Shown here in pieces: positions 1 to 9,010 of a DNA stretch of 50,077 bases. The translations under genes and the position numbers were made by a program. Origin of the DNA: CAZEAN01 sp964510225 (GTDB lineage: Bacteria > Planctomycetota > Planctomycetia > Isosphaerales > Isosphaeraceae). The stretch lies in NCBI GenBank assembly GCA_964510225.1, contig CAZEAN010000036.1:1-50077 (forward strand). The letters run 5' to 3'. The notes under the pieces were generated by a model, which was not told where the DNA came from, did no database searches, and was given only the letters and a program-made list of their open reading frames with translations. Each line of letters opens with the position of its first letter. The first letter of the stretch is position 1.

Positions 1-1016
1 GCATTGGTATGGCGATGGTCCTAGCAGTTGGGGCTTGGTTTTGGATGCTTGATCTGTCGATGAGTGCCACGCGTTCCGGTCCCTTCGGTGCTGCGATGGA
101 ACGAGTCGCACGCCTTCTGGAATTCGAAGGGGCTCCTGAGGGTGCGGAGGTCGAGCCGTACGTGTTGTTGTTGGTTCGTCCTGATGGGATTCGCCCCTAC
201 TACGAAGCCCGGACCGCCCTCGAAGCGCGCCATATTCCGTTCGGCTACGAATTAATCGGACAAGACCAGAAAATCGAGTTCCCGGACTGGGACGACCCGA
301 CAATCTGGCTCGAAACTGAGGCTCAGGGTAGCTCGGAATCAGGCTCCGGTAATTCAGTGAATCGTTCCAGTACTGGGGGTAGCTCTCTCTTAGGACCTCC
401 GATCGGAACGGAGCCCGCGCGACGACCCGGAGGCAGTCGAGTACTTGAAGGGATCGGGAATCTGGCTCCTCCGCCTACCCAACTCGGAGCGCCAAACCGC
501 GGAACCGAACGACTGGGCAGTTCTCCGTTTTCGGGCGATCGGGAATCTCGACTGTTGAATGAACCCAACGAGAGCCTCGGTAGGGGCCAAGCTGAAAAGA
601 CCGGGCGCAGATTGGGGCAGAACGGCCTTGGTTCGGCATCGGAGCCAACTAGCAGTAAGGACCAAGGCTCTGACGGCAGCGGATCTCCGATCAGGCCATT
701 GGAGTTGGTCGTTCTCTGTCAATCGACCGGACTCACTGTCCACCCCGGGGGATATCGACTGACGAAGAAGTCGCTCGACGAGGATCACGATGGGAAGCGT
801 CTCATCGAGACCGTCCAAGCGATCGTTCGTCAGAGCCGGCGCCGTGACCCAAGTATCGGTCCAATCCCACGAATCCAGTTCCTGGTCAAGCCGGGGGGAG
901 CCTCGGTCTTCTGGCGATCGAAGGCGCAACTCCAGTTACTCGAGCCCAGCTGGCCAATCGCCTGGAAGCTGACCGAATCTCGGATGTTGTCGATCTTCGG
1001 ATCGGAGGGTGACTAA
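1..1016 (+). CDS. Membrane-anchored protein with PDG-type repeats (5' end outside window)
   Basis: I do not recognise a named family. The frame is open to the first base of the window, so the true start probably lies upstream; the first in-window ATG is at 9. That ATG falls inside a hydrophobic stretch (about 17 residues, ending WFWMLDLS), which looks like a single membrane anchor with the rest outside the cytoplasm. Counting from this ATG, residues 48-80 hold a strand-helix unit around VRPDGIRPYYEA, and residues 288-325 hold a similar unit around LVKPGGASVFWRS. The middle (about 105-225) is Ser/Gly/Pro-rich and low complexity, probably a linker. The stop shares a base with the next start (TAATG), so the two are almost certainly cotranscribed and made together. 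The next gene ends with the same type of unit. A periplasmic partner of a TolQ/ExbB-type motor is possible but is inference only. Confidence 0.7.
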   Translation, partial: IGMAMVLAVGAWFWMLDLSMSATRSGPFGAAMERVARLLEFEGAPEGAEVEPYVLLLVRPDGIRPYYEARTALEARHIPFGYELIGQDQKIEFPDWDDPTIWLETEAQGSSESGSGNSVNRSSTGGSSLLGPPIGTEPARRPGGSRVLEGIGNLAPPPTQLGAPNRGTERLGSSPFSGDRESRLLNEPNESLGRGQAEKTGRRLGQNGLGSASEPTSSKDQGSDGSGSPIRPLELVVLCQSTGLTVHPGGYRLTKKSLDEDHDGKRLIETVQAIVRQSRRRDPSIGPIPRIQFLVKPGGASVFWRSKAQLQLLEPSWPIAWKLTESRMLSIFGSEGD

Positions 1017-2155
1017 TGACCACGATCCAGCCCGAATCGAAGCGTGTCGCCTCCTCGGGATCGACCGAAACGCTACAGAAATCGCTCATGAACGCTGGAG
1101 GATTACTCCTGGCGATTGTCCTTTCTGGCTCCTGGGTCTTCTGGAGTCGTCAGAAGGTTGAGCATCAGTCGAATCTCCAGGCACCGATCTCCGAGCCTAC
1201 ACGACCGAGCTCGGATTTCAGCCTCCCAGCCGTCATCGAGGAGTCGGAGCCCGAACCAGCGATCGTAATACCTCCCGAACCAGCACCCGAACCACGAGCA
1301 ATGACTGGTCCAGATCCGATAGCGATCGCTGAGGCATCGGCGGAACTCGATCGATCACTTGAGCTCCTCAATGCACGGACCGTTCAAGAGTCGTTGCTGA
1401 TTGAAGATCAAGCGAGGCTTGCGTTCGACGAGATGGCGACGACCCGACAAGCCAAAGACCGCCTTCAGGAGTCAGAAGACCTCGCCGATCAGCTCCAAGC
1501 CGAGGCAGCTCGGGTTCAAGCCTTAGAATCGACACACGATAAGCTCTTCAGAGAACTTGAAGCAATCGAGTCCAGTCCCCCACCTCGAGAGGCACTTAAC
1601 CAACATCAAAACCCGGTCGCTCGATCGATTACGGGTGAGGAATTCCACTTTGAGATTCGTGGCAATCGCATCACGTACGTTGACTTGGATGGCCTTCTCG
1701 AACTCGTAGAACCAGACGCGAGGAAGCGAATCCGGATTTCAGGGAGTTCATCAACGCTCCGCCCAATTACGGGTACTGTGGGGCCAATTGGATCCTTTGA
1801 ACTACAGTACGAAGTTGGTTCGACCGGCCTCGGTCTTAGCGCTGACCCGTTCGGACCCATTTCGTTGACGTCTTCTTACGGCCTCCGAGGCTTTGAGGTC
1901 GTCCCGATCAATCGACTCCGAGGCGTCACCTTAGACCAGGCCTTCCACCCAACTTCGGAGTTTGGTCGGATACTCCGGACCTTGAACCCCGGTCGATCGG
2001 CGATCACGCTCTGGGTATACCCTGACGGGTTTGCACTCTTCCGGACCCTCCGTGACCAACTTCATCAACTCGGGTTCGTCGTCGCCGCGCGGCCACTCCC
2101 TGCCGGGATGGCCATCCGAGGAGGCCCTAATGGTTCGCGGTCTGCGGGGCAGTAA
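1016..2155 (+). CDS. Membrane-anchored coiled-coil protein with C-terminal PDG unit
   Basis: 379 residues, no named family recognised. Residues about 25-45 form one transmembrane helix (NAGGLLLAIVLSGSWVFW). A Pro/Glu-rich linker follows (about 60-95). A long charged helical stretch (about 105-190, many Glu, Ala, Gln and Leu) is a likely coiled coil. A globular C-terminal domain ends with TLWVYPDGFALFRTLRDQL (about 331-349), which matches the units in the preceding gene. The start overlaps the previous stop by one base, indicating translational coupling. The topology (short inside, long outside) suits an envelope protein, perhaps a partner of its neighbour. No catalytic motif is visible. Confidence 0.75.
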   Translation: MTTIQPESKRVASSGSTETLQKSLMNAGGLLLAIVLSGSWVFWSRQKVEHQSNLQAPISEPTRPSSDFSLPAVIEESEPEPAIVIPPEPAPEPRAMTGPDPIAIAEASAELDRSLELLNARTVQESLLIEDQARLAFDEMATTRQAKDRLQESEDLADQLQAEAARVQALESTHDKLFRELEAIESSPPPREALNQHQNPVARSITGEEFHFEIRGNRITYVDLDGLLELVEPDARKRIRISGSSSTLRPITGTVGPIGSFELQYEVGSTGLGLSADPFGPISLTSSYGLRGFEVVPINRLRGVTLDQAFHPTSEFGRILRTLNPGRSAITLWVYPDGFALFRTLRDQLHQLGFVVAARPLPAGMAIRGGPNGSRSAGQ

Positions 2156-2219
2156 GTGAGGAATGCGAGGATGTTTCAGAACGAAGCGTCCCCGGTCGTC
2201 ATCACGCACTATTCAAACC

Positions 2220-3056
2220 TCAATTGCGACGGAGAGCGTAACGACCACCGGATTCTTCAGCGATCGCCTTGAGTTGGACAGCACCCAACCCCCCTGCGAG
2301 ATCAATGCAGTGGATCGGAACATGGGTATTGAGGTTCTGGACTCCAATTTGGCTTGCCGTTCCTTCGGGGAATTCGCCGTCAGAGAGCAAGAAGACAGCG
2401 TCAGGCTTCAGGCCGATCGCGCGACTCATCGCTCCTCGAGGATCGGTCCCGCCGATCGCGTTAATACTGTTGAGCCATGCCGAGGTCCGACGCTTCTCAA
2501 GCGTCTCGGAAGAACTCGGAATGCCTCCATTGGTCATCCGTATCTGGTCGTTGTAGAAGATCACGAGGTATCGCTGTGGCGACCGCATTTTGTTGATGCA
2601 ACGACGGAGTTCTTGCTTCGCACGAAAGAGCCTGAAGTCGTCGGCCATACTGCCGGAAGAGTCGATCACGAAGATGAAGAACGTCCCCTTCGAGCGGACA
2701 TCAAAGAAGGAAGTCCACTGCCATGAGGGTAAGGAGGCCCAATCAACGGAAGATTCATAGGATGATCCTCCTTGAACGTAATCTCGGGATCCACGCTTTT
2801 CCGCAGCCTTCGCGCTGGAACGGACCATCGGTCCCACGCGACGAGGTCGGGGACGCTCTTGTTTGTTCTCGGTGTCGTCCTCTTGGTCAGTCCTGGTTTC
2901 AGACCCTCGACTTTCCTCCGATCCTGACTTTGATATCTCGGAGCCTTCCTGCTCTTGTTCGATCCCACCTGCTGCGACTCGCTGAAGCGGAACGAGAAGG
3001 AGACTGATGACGAGGAGTCTCACCCCAACCAGGCGGGCTAAGCTAAAGCGATTCAT
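2220..3056 (-). CDS. Exported von Willebrand factor A domain protein
   Basis: 278 residues. I chose the ATG at 3056 because GGAGG sits six bases upstream; an earlier in-frame ATG at 3083 lacks this. The N-terminus (about 1-33) is a signal peptide ending near VAAGG. A charged low-complexity linker follows. The vWA domain fills about residues 115-275 with a complete MIDAS metal site: DSSGSM after a hydrophobic strand, Thr in GGTDPRG, and Asp in LLSDGEFPEG. vWA domains bind protein partners through a metal ion; the ligand here is unknown. The gene converges on the preceding membrane-protein pair, leaving only about 64 bases between stops. Confidence 0.85.
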   Translation of the reverse strand: MNRFSLARLVGVRLLVISLLLVPLQRVAAGGIEQEQEGSEISKSGSEESRGSETRTDQEDDTENKQERPRPRRVGPMVRSSAKAAEKRGSRDYVQGGSSYESSVDWASLPSWQWTSFFDVRSKGTFFIFVIDSSGSMADDFRLFRAKQELRRCINKMRSPQRYLVIFYNDQIRMTNGGIPSSSETLEKRRTSAWLNSINAIGGTDPRGAMSRAIGLKPDAVFLLSDGEFPEGTASQIGVQNLNTHVPIHCIDLAGGLGAVQLKAIAEESGGRYALRRN

Positions 3057-3205
3057 CCGATCCTCCACCGTTATCTTGAGCATCAGCGGGCAACTCGGAG
3101 TCTGATTTGCTCTGGAATCTGAGGTGAGTCAATCCGACGGAGATACTCCCACCACGCATCATGACTCACTGACTTCGATTCCATGGTTCCCGGCGCCGCA
3201 CTTGT

Positions 3206-4030
3206 TCAAGAATAGCTGATTCCCTCGCGGGTCAAGGCGGTCTGGAGCGCAACGGCGGCATCACCAAATCGTTCCGGCCCGGTAAATCCATAGCTTTGCT
3301 CAGCGACCACGAGATGGGGCTCCAAGACCGCAAATCCATCGAAACCGTGCGTAACGGCTTCAGTGATCAGTTTAGGAATCTGGCCATCCCCTTCACCCGC
3401 AGGGACATTCTTGTGGAGCTTCGTGTCGTAATCCTTGACATGGAAATGTACGACCCGAGGTTTGAGGAGTGCCCATGCCTTTTCGATTGACTGGCCTACC
3501 TCAAGATAATTGGCTGGATCGAAGGCATGACCAAGCGCTTCTGAGTTGACGGTGCTCAGAATATCATGAACCCGCTCAGCGGTATCACCATAGATTCCCT
3601 TCTCGTTTTCTAGGAGGAGAGTGACGTTCCGCTCAGCAGCGATCTTGGCTTTCTCCGTCATCCGTCGGATCACTTCATCACGGTGCGTTTCAGGTCCCTG
3701 CCCCTCGGGCATGTAGTAGGAAAAGATTCTCATCCGGGGGCAATTGTAGAAGTCGCAAAGATCGAGTGCGATCTGAAATCGTTCGAGATGTGGTTCAAAC
3801 GGCTCATCAATCTTGATCTTTCCGATCGGCGAGCCAATGGCACTGAGACGGACCCCGCGCTCGTTGAGGAGCTTCCGAAACTCTTCATGTTGTTCCTTCG
3901 AGAGATCGAGCACGTTCGTACCGTGAATCGACCGAAACTCAATGGCGAAGATATCGTATTGTGACAAAACATCAATTTGTTCAATCGGGTCAGCAGATAT
4001 TTCGTCGGCGAAGGCACTGATGTAGATCAT
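3206..4030 (-). CDS. Sugar phosphate isomerase/epimerase family protein (xylose isomerase-like TIM barrel)
   Basis: 274 residues from the ATG at 4030, where homology begins (MIYISAFADEI). The frame stays open to 4186, but the extra 52 residues are unlike the family. The protein looks like an AP endonuclease 2/xylose isomerase-like TIM barrel: the N-terminal strand (ISAFADEIS), LLLENEKGIYG with a metal-binding Glu, the FHVKDYD strand with a His, and a final AVLEPHL with Glu and His. These positions match the usual divalent-metal ligands of the family. Such enzymes isomerise or epimerise sugars or inositols; the substrate cannot be told from sequence. No signal peptide is seen on this start, so it is probably cytoplasmic. 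No clear ribosome binding site precedes 4030, so the start is only moderately secure. Confidence 0.8.
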   Translation of the reverse strand: MIYISAFADEISADPIEQIDVLSQYDIFAIEFRSIHGTNVLDLSKEQHEEFRKLLNERGVRLSAIGSPIGKIKIDEPFEPHLERFQIALDLCDFYNCPRMRIFSYYMPEGQGPETHRDEVIRRMTEKAKIAAERNVTLLLENEKGIYGDTAERVHDILSTVNSEALGHAFDPANYLEVGQSIEKAWALLKPRVVHFHVKDYDTKLHKNVPAGEGDGQIPKLITEAVTHGFDGFAVLEPHLVVAEQSYGFTGPERFGDAAVALQTALTREGISYS

Positions 4031-4291
4031 CGGAAAGCAGCCCTGATCGAAGAATTGAGTTCGGATTGGCATTGATGCCGGATAAGCAAGCGTTACGGTT
4101 GCCGAGTCGCCAGTTCCGTAAGACGGTCTCGATTGTTCCATAGTACCAGTGTCGAGGAGCGAATCAGAGGCGTGACTTGCCTTCAATGATTAGAGAACGC
4201 GACTAACCCCTTCCACCAAGGGGTCCTCACGTTAAGATCAAGAAGAGAGGTCTTCTGACGACTGTCCATCGGATTGAGGAGCGCACTCAAG

Positions 4292-4798
4292 ATGTTCTGG
4301 TTGTGGACGTTACTGATCTATGGTCTCTTATTTTTCGTGGCAACGTACATTGTTGTCGAAGTTGCTCAAAAGTACTTCTACGACGAAGTCGTGAAGTATT
4401 CGGGCCTCCGGATCGGCGCGATCTCACTCCTCCTCGCTGGTGCCTTGACCTGGTGGAATCCGTCGAGTCTGGATCTGGTTACCGTCGAACTCGGACGGAC
4501 GGCGCTAATCGCCGTTGCCGCCTTCGTGCTTTATGTCGTCGGACTCCAATTCCATCCCCAACACGCCCTGCTGACCGGTCCAGCAACCATCGTCTTGGTG
4601 AGTCTTGCCGCAGCGATGGCCTGTGAGAGTCTCAGTGGCGCCGGAGATCGGGCGCAGGGTCCTGATCCATTTCCTCGATCGAACCGACCGGTCCGACGGC
4701 CGGCCGGGGGTATCTCTTACGAGGCGATGAAGGAGGGGACCGAAGAGGAACAAGGCGAGTCCACGGAGGGGATACCTTCGACTTCCGTCTCACCCTGA
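4292..4798 (+). CDS. Small multi-pass membrane protein
   Basis: 168 residues from the ATG at 4292, which has GAGGAG ten bases upstream; a TTG at 4274 is in frame but less likely. Four hydrophobic segments are visible: about 3-24 (LWTLLIYGLLFFVATYIVV), 42-55, 75-92 and 97-115. A polar, Pro/Glu/Ser-rich cytoplasmic-looking tail follows (about 120-168). I recognise no family and see no catalytic motif. It converges on hpnG with about 32 bases between the stops. It may belong to the membrane theme of the neighbouring hopanoid genes, but nothing in the sequence proves a link. Confidence 0.65.
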   Translation: MFWLWTLLIYGLLFFVATYIVVEVAQKYFYDEVVKYSGLRIGAISLLLAGALTWWNPSSLDLVTVELGRTALIAVAAFVLYVVGLQFHPQHALLTGPATIVLVSLAAAMACESLSGAGDRAQGPDPFPRSNRPVRRPAGGISYEAMKEGTEEEQGESTEGIPSTSVSP

Positions 4799-4830
4799 TC
4801 ATCCGAGACGGAGAGGGGCGCCCGGACTCA

Positions 4831-5631
4831 TCAATCGAGTCCTTCAATGACCATGGGGAGGACTTCTGCGAGCCGTTCCGCGGCCTGACCTGCGCGATCA
4901 CGGAGGTTCCAGAGGTCTCCGACGCTCGAAGGCCGCTTCATGATCGCTCCGAGGGTGACCCCGAGTCGAAAGCCGTCGGACGGACCGACAATTGCGGCGA
5001 TTTCTTCAGGGAGATCCTCTAGGGCTGTATCGCTCATCACCCGGACAGCCCGAAACCCAATCGCCCGGTCGGCACAGAGACGTCCAACCGCCGCCGTTTC
5101 CATCTCGACGGCGACTCCTTGGTGCAGGACTCGGAGTCGGTTCTTCTCCTCGGCTGTCCGAACGATCTTCGAGACTGTCACCAGACGACCGAGCAGCACC
5201 CGAGGCCGAGCGGTTGTTGCTCTCGCTGCAAGTCGGACGTCGAACGTCAGTCGATCAGACTCTGGGTTGGTCGCGTCGACGACTTCGTTGGCGACCACGG
5301 TGTCATAGAGTCCAAGCTCGGGATCGAGAGCCCCCCCAAAACCTACTGAGAAGAGCCATCGAGGATGGTGCCCGGCAATTAATCGTTGCGCTCCTGCCAG
5401 TGCCTTCTTCTGCCCCATCCCTGAGACCAAGATTGCTACAGTCTTGGCGGCAAATTCACCGATGACGACCGTCGCCTTGCGATGTTCCGTATCGGTGATC
5501 GACCGAACACGCGAGAGTTCGTCACGGAGAGGGCGGACTTCCAGCGGTAACGCTGCAATGATTCCAATATCGACGGGCTCCGGGGCCGGAAGTTCCAAGC
5601 CCCGGTCAGCGTTGGCACTCGAATCACTCAT
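4831..5631 (-). CDS. hpnG: Hopanoid-associated nucleoside phosphorylase HpnG
   Basis: 266 residues from the ATG at 5631. It belongs to the purine nucleoside phosphorylase/MTA-SAH nucleosidase superfamily: N-terminal DIGIIAALPLEVRPL, Gly-rich VSGMGQKKA, LFSVGFGGALDP, the nucleoside-binding VEMETAAVGRL and the late RVMSDTA with its catalytic-type Asp. In established hopanoid pathways HpnG removes adenine from adenosylhopane to give ribosylhopane. The assignment rests on family plus position: it lies about 50 bases downstream of hpnH and in the same direction as squalene-hopene cyclase. On sequence alone, a general 5'-methylthioadenosine/SAH nucleosidase is the main alternative. Confidence 0.85.
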   Translation of the reverse strand: MSDSSANADRGLELPAPEPVDIGIIAALPLEVRPLRDELSRVRSITDTEHRKATVVIGEFAAKTVAILVSGMGQKKALAGAQRLIAGHHPRWLFSVGFGGALDPELGLYDTVVANEVVDATNPESDRLTFDVRLAARATTARPRVLLGRLVTVSKIVRTAEEKNRLRVLHQGVAVEMETAAVGRLCADRAIGFRAVRVMSDTALEDLPEEIAAIVGPSDGFRLGVTLGAIMKRPSSVGDLWNLRDRAGQAAERLAEVLPMVIEGLD

Positions 5632-5681
5632 GAAGTCCGCCCGATCGATCAAGAACGGAGAGTCAGTGTGCGACTCATCGG

Positions 5682-6689
5682 TTAAACAAACTGCCAAGAA
5701 ATCATCTTGAAGAGGTCACCGAGCTTCGAGTTTACACCAAGCGCAGCAGAAGCCTCATAGCCCGAGTGGACCATGCAGTTTTCACAACGGGGATCGTTGC
5801 CGTAGCCGTAATTCTCCCAAGGAGTCTGCTCCAAGAGATCGTTAAAGGTTTCGTGGTGGGCATCTGTGATCAAGTAGCACGGCCCTTTCCATCCTTTGAT
5901 GTTGCGAGTCGGGTTCCCCCAGGCAGTGCAAGGCATCTCACGTTTCCCTTGGAGGAATTCGAGATAGATTGGGGAGGTCGCAAACTTGTACTTACGGAAC
6001 ATCGCGTCCGCGGCGAGGAACTTCTCTCGGATCATCGCGCGATCGAGGAACATCTCTTTCTGCTGAACCGCCGAGTATTCGTAGCCCGGCGAGATCATGA
6101 AGCCGTCGACCCCAAGTTCGGTCAGGTAGCCAAAGAGGCGATCCAGCTCGCCCATATCGGTCTCTTTAAAGACCGTCGTATTCGAGCAGACCATGAAGTC
6201 ATGCTCCTTGGCGCACTTGATTCCATCGATCGCTTTGTCGAAGACCCCCTCACGCTCCACCGCGATGTCATGCGACTCACGGAGACCATCGAGGTGGACG
6301 TTGAAGAAGAACATCGGGCTCGGCTTGAACTCGTTGATCTTCTTCCGGATGAACATCCCGTTCGTGCAGAGATAGACTGCCTTACCCCGCTCAAGGATCT
6401 TGGCGGTCAGCTCGCCGATCCCAGGGTAGATCATCGGCTCTCCACCACAGATCGAGACGACCGGGGCTCCGCACTCATCGACCGCTTCGAGACACTCTTC
6501 AATCGAGAGCTTTTGCTTAATTGTAGACGCATATTCGCGGATCCGACCGCAACCGGTGCAGGTCAGGTTGCAGGCGTGAAGTGGCTCAAGCATCAGGACC
6601 ATCGGAAACTGCTTGGTTCCCGATAGCTTCTTCTGAGCGACATACGAGGCAATCTTCGTTGTCATCTGAACCGGAAAGCGAAGCCCCAT
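5682..6689 (-). CDS. hpnH: Radical SAM adenosyl-hopane synthase HpnH
   Basis: 335 residues. The ATG at 6689 has GGAGGA seven bases upstream, which fixes the start; the frame is open further upstream into the cyclase gene. The radical SAM motif is CNLTCTGC (Cys40, Cys44, Cys47), which holds the 4Fe-4S cluster, followed by the SAM-binding GGEPMIYPGI. A C-terminal DUF3463-like part contains further Cys (NCMVHSGYEA). HpnH joins the adenosyl group to the C30 hopene, the first step towards extended bacteriohopanepolyols. It lies 46 bases after the squalene-hopene cyclase stop and before hpnG, giving the order cyclase, HpnH, HpnG, which is also the order of the reactions. Confidence 0.93.
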   Translation of the reverse strand: MGLRFPVQMTTKIASYVAQKKLSGTKQFPMVLMLEPLHACNLTCTGCGRIREYASTIKQKLSIEECLEAVDECGAPVVSICGGEPMIYPGIGELTAKILERGKAVYLCTNGMFIRKKINEFKPSPMFFFNVHLDGLRESHDIAVEREGVFDKAIDGIKCAKEHDFMVCSNTTVFKETDMGELDRLFGYLTELGVDGFMISPGYEYSAVQQKEMFLDRAMIREKFLAADAMFRKYKFATSPIYLEFLQGKREMPCTAWGNPTRNIKGWKGPCYLITDAHHETFNDLLEQTPWENYGYGNDPRCENCMVHSGYEASAALGVNSKLGDLFKMISWQFV

Positions 6690-6735
6690 CCGTATCCTCC
6701 TTGATGAGTCGAGAGCGGTCGCAGAAGGCGGTCGA

Positions 6736-8754
6736 TCAAGACGCGGAGACCCGAGCGACAACAGGTCGATGGGGTCTGTTCAGGACTCGTTGACGCATCA
6801 CGGTACGATACCGTGAGAGCGCCATGAGCGGGAAATAACTGCGATACAAGTGGTAACGCAAGTAAAACACCGACGGAAATCCGGTCCCCGTGAATTGTGG
6901 TTCATCCCAGGTACCATCTTCCTTCTGATTCCTGAGAAGGAACTCAATTCCCCGGACAACAGCACTGGAATCGGCCCGTCCTGCAGCGATCAGCCCATTG
7001 ACGGCCCAAGCGGTCTGTGAGGCGGTGGTGACACCGCGTCCGATCCAGGAACGATCGTCGTAAGCCCGGCAGGACTCACCCCAACCGCCGTCCTCTTGTT
7101 GGACAGCTTCTAACCAGTCTGCGGCAGCGCTAACGTAGGGGTGATCCATCGGGAACTCGATTGCCTGCAAGCCAAGCAAGACTTGCCAGGTTCCGTAGAT
7201 GTAGTTCACTCCCCAACGCCCGTACCAGCAGCCTTCTGGCTCTCTCGTCTCCCAGAGGTAGTCGATTGCCCGACGGACTGCTGGATGATCTTCACGATAA
7301 CCCACCACTCCCATGAGTTCTAAGATTCGGGCCGTGATATCAGCACAGCTCGGATCAAGAATGGCATTGTGATCCGCAAAAGGAACTTTAGTGAGCACCT
7401 GGTTATTGATGTCGACATCGAACGCTGCCCAGCCACCGTCGCGATTCTGCATCGCCAAGAGCCAGTTTAGCCCCCGACGGATGGTGGCTTTGCCTTCGGT
7501 TGTCTCTCCGAGGGCCGTCCGATGTAGCGCGAGTAACACCATCGCGGTGTCGTCGATGTCGGGATAATGCGCGTTGTTGTATTCGAATGACCAACCGGAT
7601 GGTTCAACACCCGGGCGACGACGCTGCCAATCGCCTGGCGTCCTGATTTCGCGGTCGAGGAGCCAACGAGCTGAATCCACCAAAGACGGCTCATTCTTGG
7701 GGAGTCCCGAATCAGCGAGTGCGATCGTCGCGATTGCGGTGTCCCAGACCGGCGAAACGCAAGGTTGCATCCGTGATAAGCCGTCCTCATCCGTCAAGAT
7801 AAGGTCTTCAAGCTGGCCGATCGCACGCTTCACCTCAGGGCTCTCAGGATCGTAACCCAAGGTCCGAAGTGCAAAGACGGAATAGACCATCGCAGGGAAA
7901 ATTGCCCCGAGACCGTCCGATCCTTCGAAGTGGTCCAGCATCCAACGGTGGGCAGCAGCGAGACCTGGACGTCGGAAATAGCGAGGCAGACAACAGTCAG
8001 CAAGTTTGAGGAGTCGGTCGATCACGAGGAAGAGATTCGACCAGGAGAATGTCTGGGGAGTCCGTCGGGGCGGTGCCGGGAGGTCATCACGGAACAGTTC
8101 GCGAATCCCTTGATCCTCGGGCAACTCCCGGGTCGGTCGGAGGACCGAGAGGATCGCCAACGGCACGACCATCGTCCGAGTCCAAGAGGACATGTTATAG
8201 ATGCTGAATCCGATCCTCGACGGTAAGAGGACCAGTTCTGGCGGAACATAAGGGCACTCGTCGTAGGAGATTTGCCCTAAAAGTGCGAGATAGAATCGAG
8301 TAAAGCTGTTGCAGGCACGAGCACCGCCGGCCTCAAGGATCCGCTCACGGACCTTGACCATTTCAGGAAGATCGGTGCTCATCCCAATCAGCTTCAGTGC
8401 AAAGTAGGCCTTGACCGATGCACTGAGATCGAACGGCCCGCCGGGATAAATTGCCCAGCCCCCGTCATCGAGTCGTTGGTCAAACAGAAAGTCAGCGAGT
8501 GCAAACGCGATCGACTCATGTTCGCGCCCGAGATACGCAAGCATCAGGATGTATTCCGACTCAAGGATGGTGTCACCTTCGAGTTCACCAATCCAATGAC
8601 CATCCTGCTGCTGTTCCTGAAGGAGCCAACGCCGGGCATCGGCGATCCCGCGGTCGAGCTTACTGGGAGCAACCGCGTGGAGCGGTGAACCCTGATGGAT
8701 CGCCACGTTGATCGATCCCGGCCTTGAGGCAACACTGTTCCGCTTGGCGATCAT
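6736..8754 (-). CDS. shc (hpnF): Squalene-hopene cyclase
   Basis: 672 residues from the ATG at 8754, a usual family length; the frame stays open to 9219 but that part is unlike the family and overlaps the next gene. The catalytic DxDD motif is DIDDTA (residues 399-402, bases 7549-7560), whose Asp protonates squalene. QW-type repeats recur: QQQDGHW near the N-terminus, DGGWAIY, NRDGGWAAF, QEDGGWGESC and KEDGTWDEPQFTGTGFP near the C-terminus. FDVDINNQV and the final FPLMALSRY are also typical. The enzyme is a monotopic membrane protein that folds squalene into hopene or diplopterol. It heads a minus-strand run with hpnH and hpnG. No squalene synthesis genes (hpnC, D, E) are in the window, so they must lie elsewhere. 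Confidence 0.95.
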   Translation of the reverse strand: MIAKRNSVASRPGSINVAIHQGSPLHAVAPSKLDRGIADARRWLLQEQQQDGHWIGELEGDTILESEYILMLAYLGREHESIAFALADFLFDQRLDDGGWAIYPGGPFDLSASVKAYFALKLIGMSTDLPEMVKVRERILEAGGARACNSFTRFYLALLGQISYDECPYVPPELVLLPSRIGFSIYNMSSWTRTMVVPLAILSVLRPTRELPEDQGIRELFRDDLPAPPRRTPQTFSWSNLFLVIDRLLKLADCCLPRYFRRPGLAAAHRWMLDHFEGSDGLGAIFPAMVYSVFALRTLGYDPESPEVKRAIGQLEDLILTDEDGLSRMQPCVSPVWDTAIATIALADSGLPKNEPSLVDSARWLLDREIRTPGDWQRRRPGVEPSGWSFEYNNAHYPDIDDTAMVLLALHRTALGETTEGKATIRRGLNWLLAMQNRDGGWAAFDVDINNQVLTKVPFADHNAILDPSCADITARILELMGVVGYREDHPAVRRAIDYLWETREPEGCWYGRWGVNYIYGTWQVLLGLQAIEFPMDHPYVSAAADWLEAVQQEDGGWGESCRAYDDRSWIGRGVTTASQTAWAVNGLIAAGRADSSAVVRGIEFLLRNQKEDGTWDEPQFTGTGFPSVFYLRYHLYRSYFPLMALSRYRTVMRQRVLNRPHRPVVARVSAS

Positions 8755-9010
8755 CGCGCTTTCGGCCCCTTCCGTGAGGTTGATTACCCCGGTGCTTTGA
8801 CCGATTGGTCCCGACTCCCAGTGATTCCATTCGACCACGCGACCGTGACATCCATGTCGACCGAAGTCACGCGGGGCACATACTAAGCGTCGGTTTGGAC
8901 CCTGATCAAGCCCAATGCGACGATCGACCGTCGGATTCGGATCATTTTTCTCGTCTAAAGTTTCAGTGAAACGCCAATCCAACCTAAGCCCCCCATCCTC
9001 TGGAGCGTTG

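Noticed and set aside
390..929. 179-codon open frame on the minus strand
   Set aside because: It lies wholly inside the first plus-strand gene and has no family signal; it arises from GC-rich codon bias in the opposite strand.
4206..4224. ACCCCTT/AAGGGGT hairpin
   Set aside because: A 7-bp stem with a 5-base loop and no T-tract; it could be chance in a short intergenic gap.
5766..6626. 286-codon open frame on the plus strand
   Set aside because: It is antisense to hpnH, whose radical SAM motif and ribosome site are clear.
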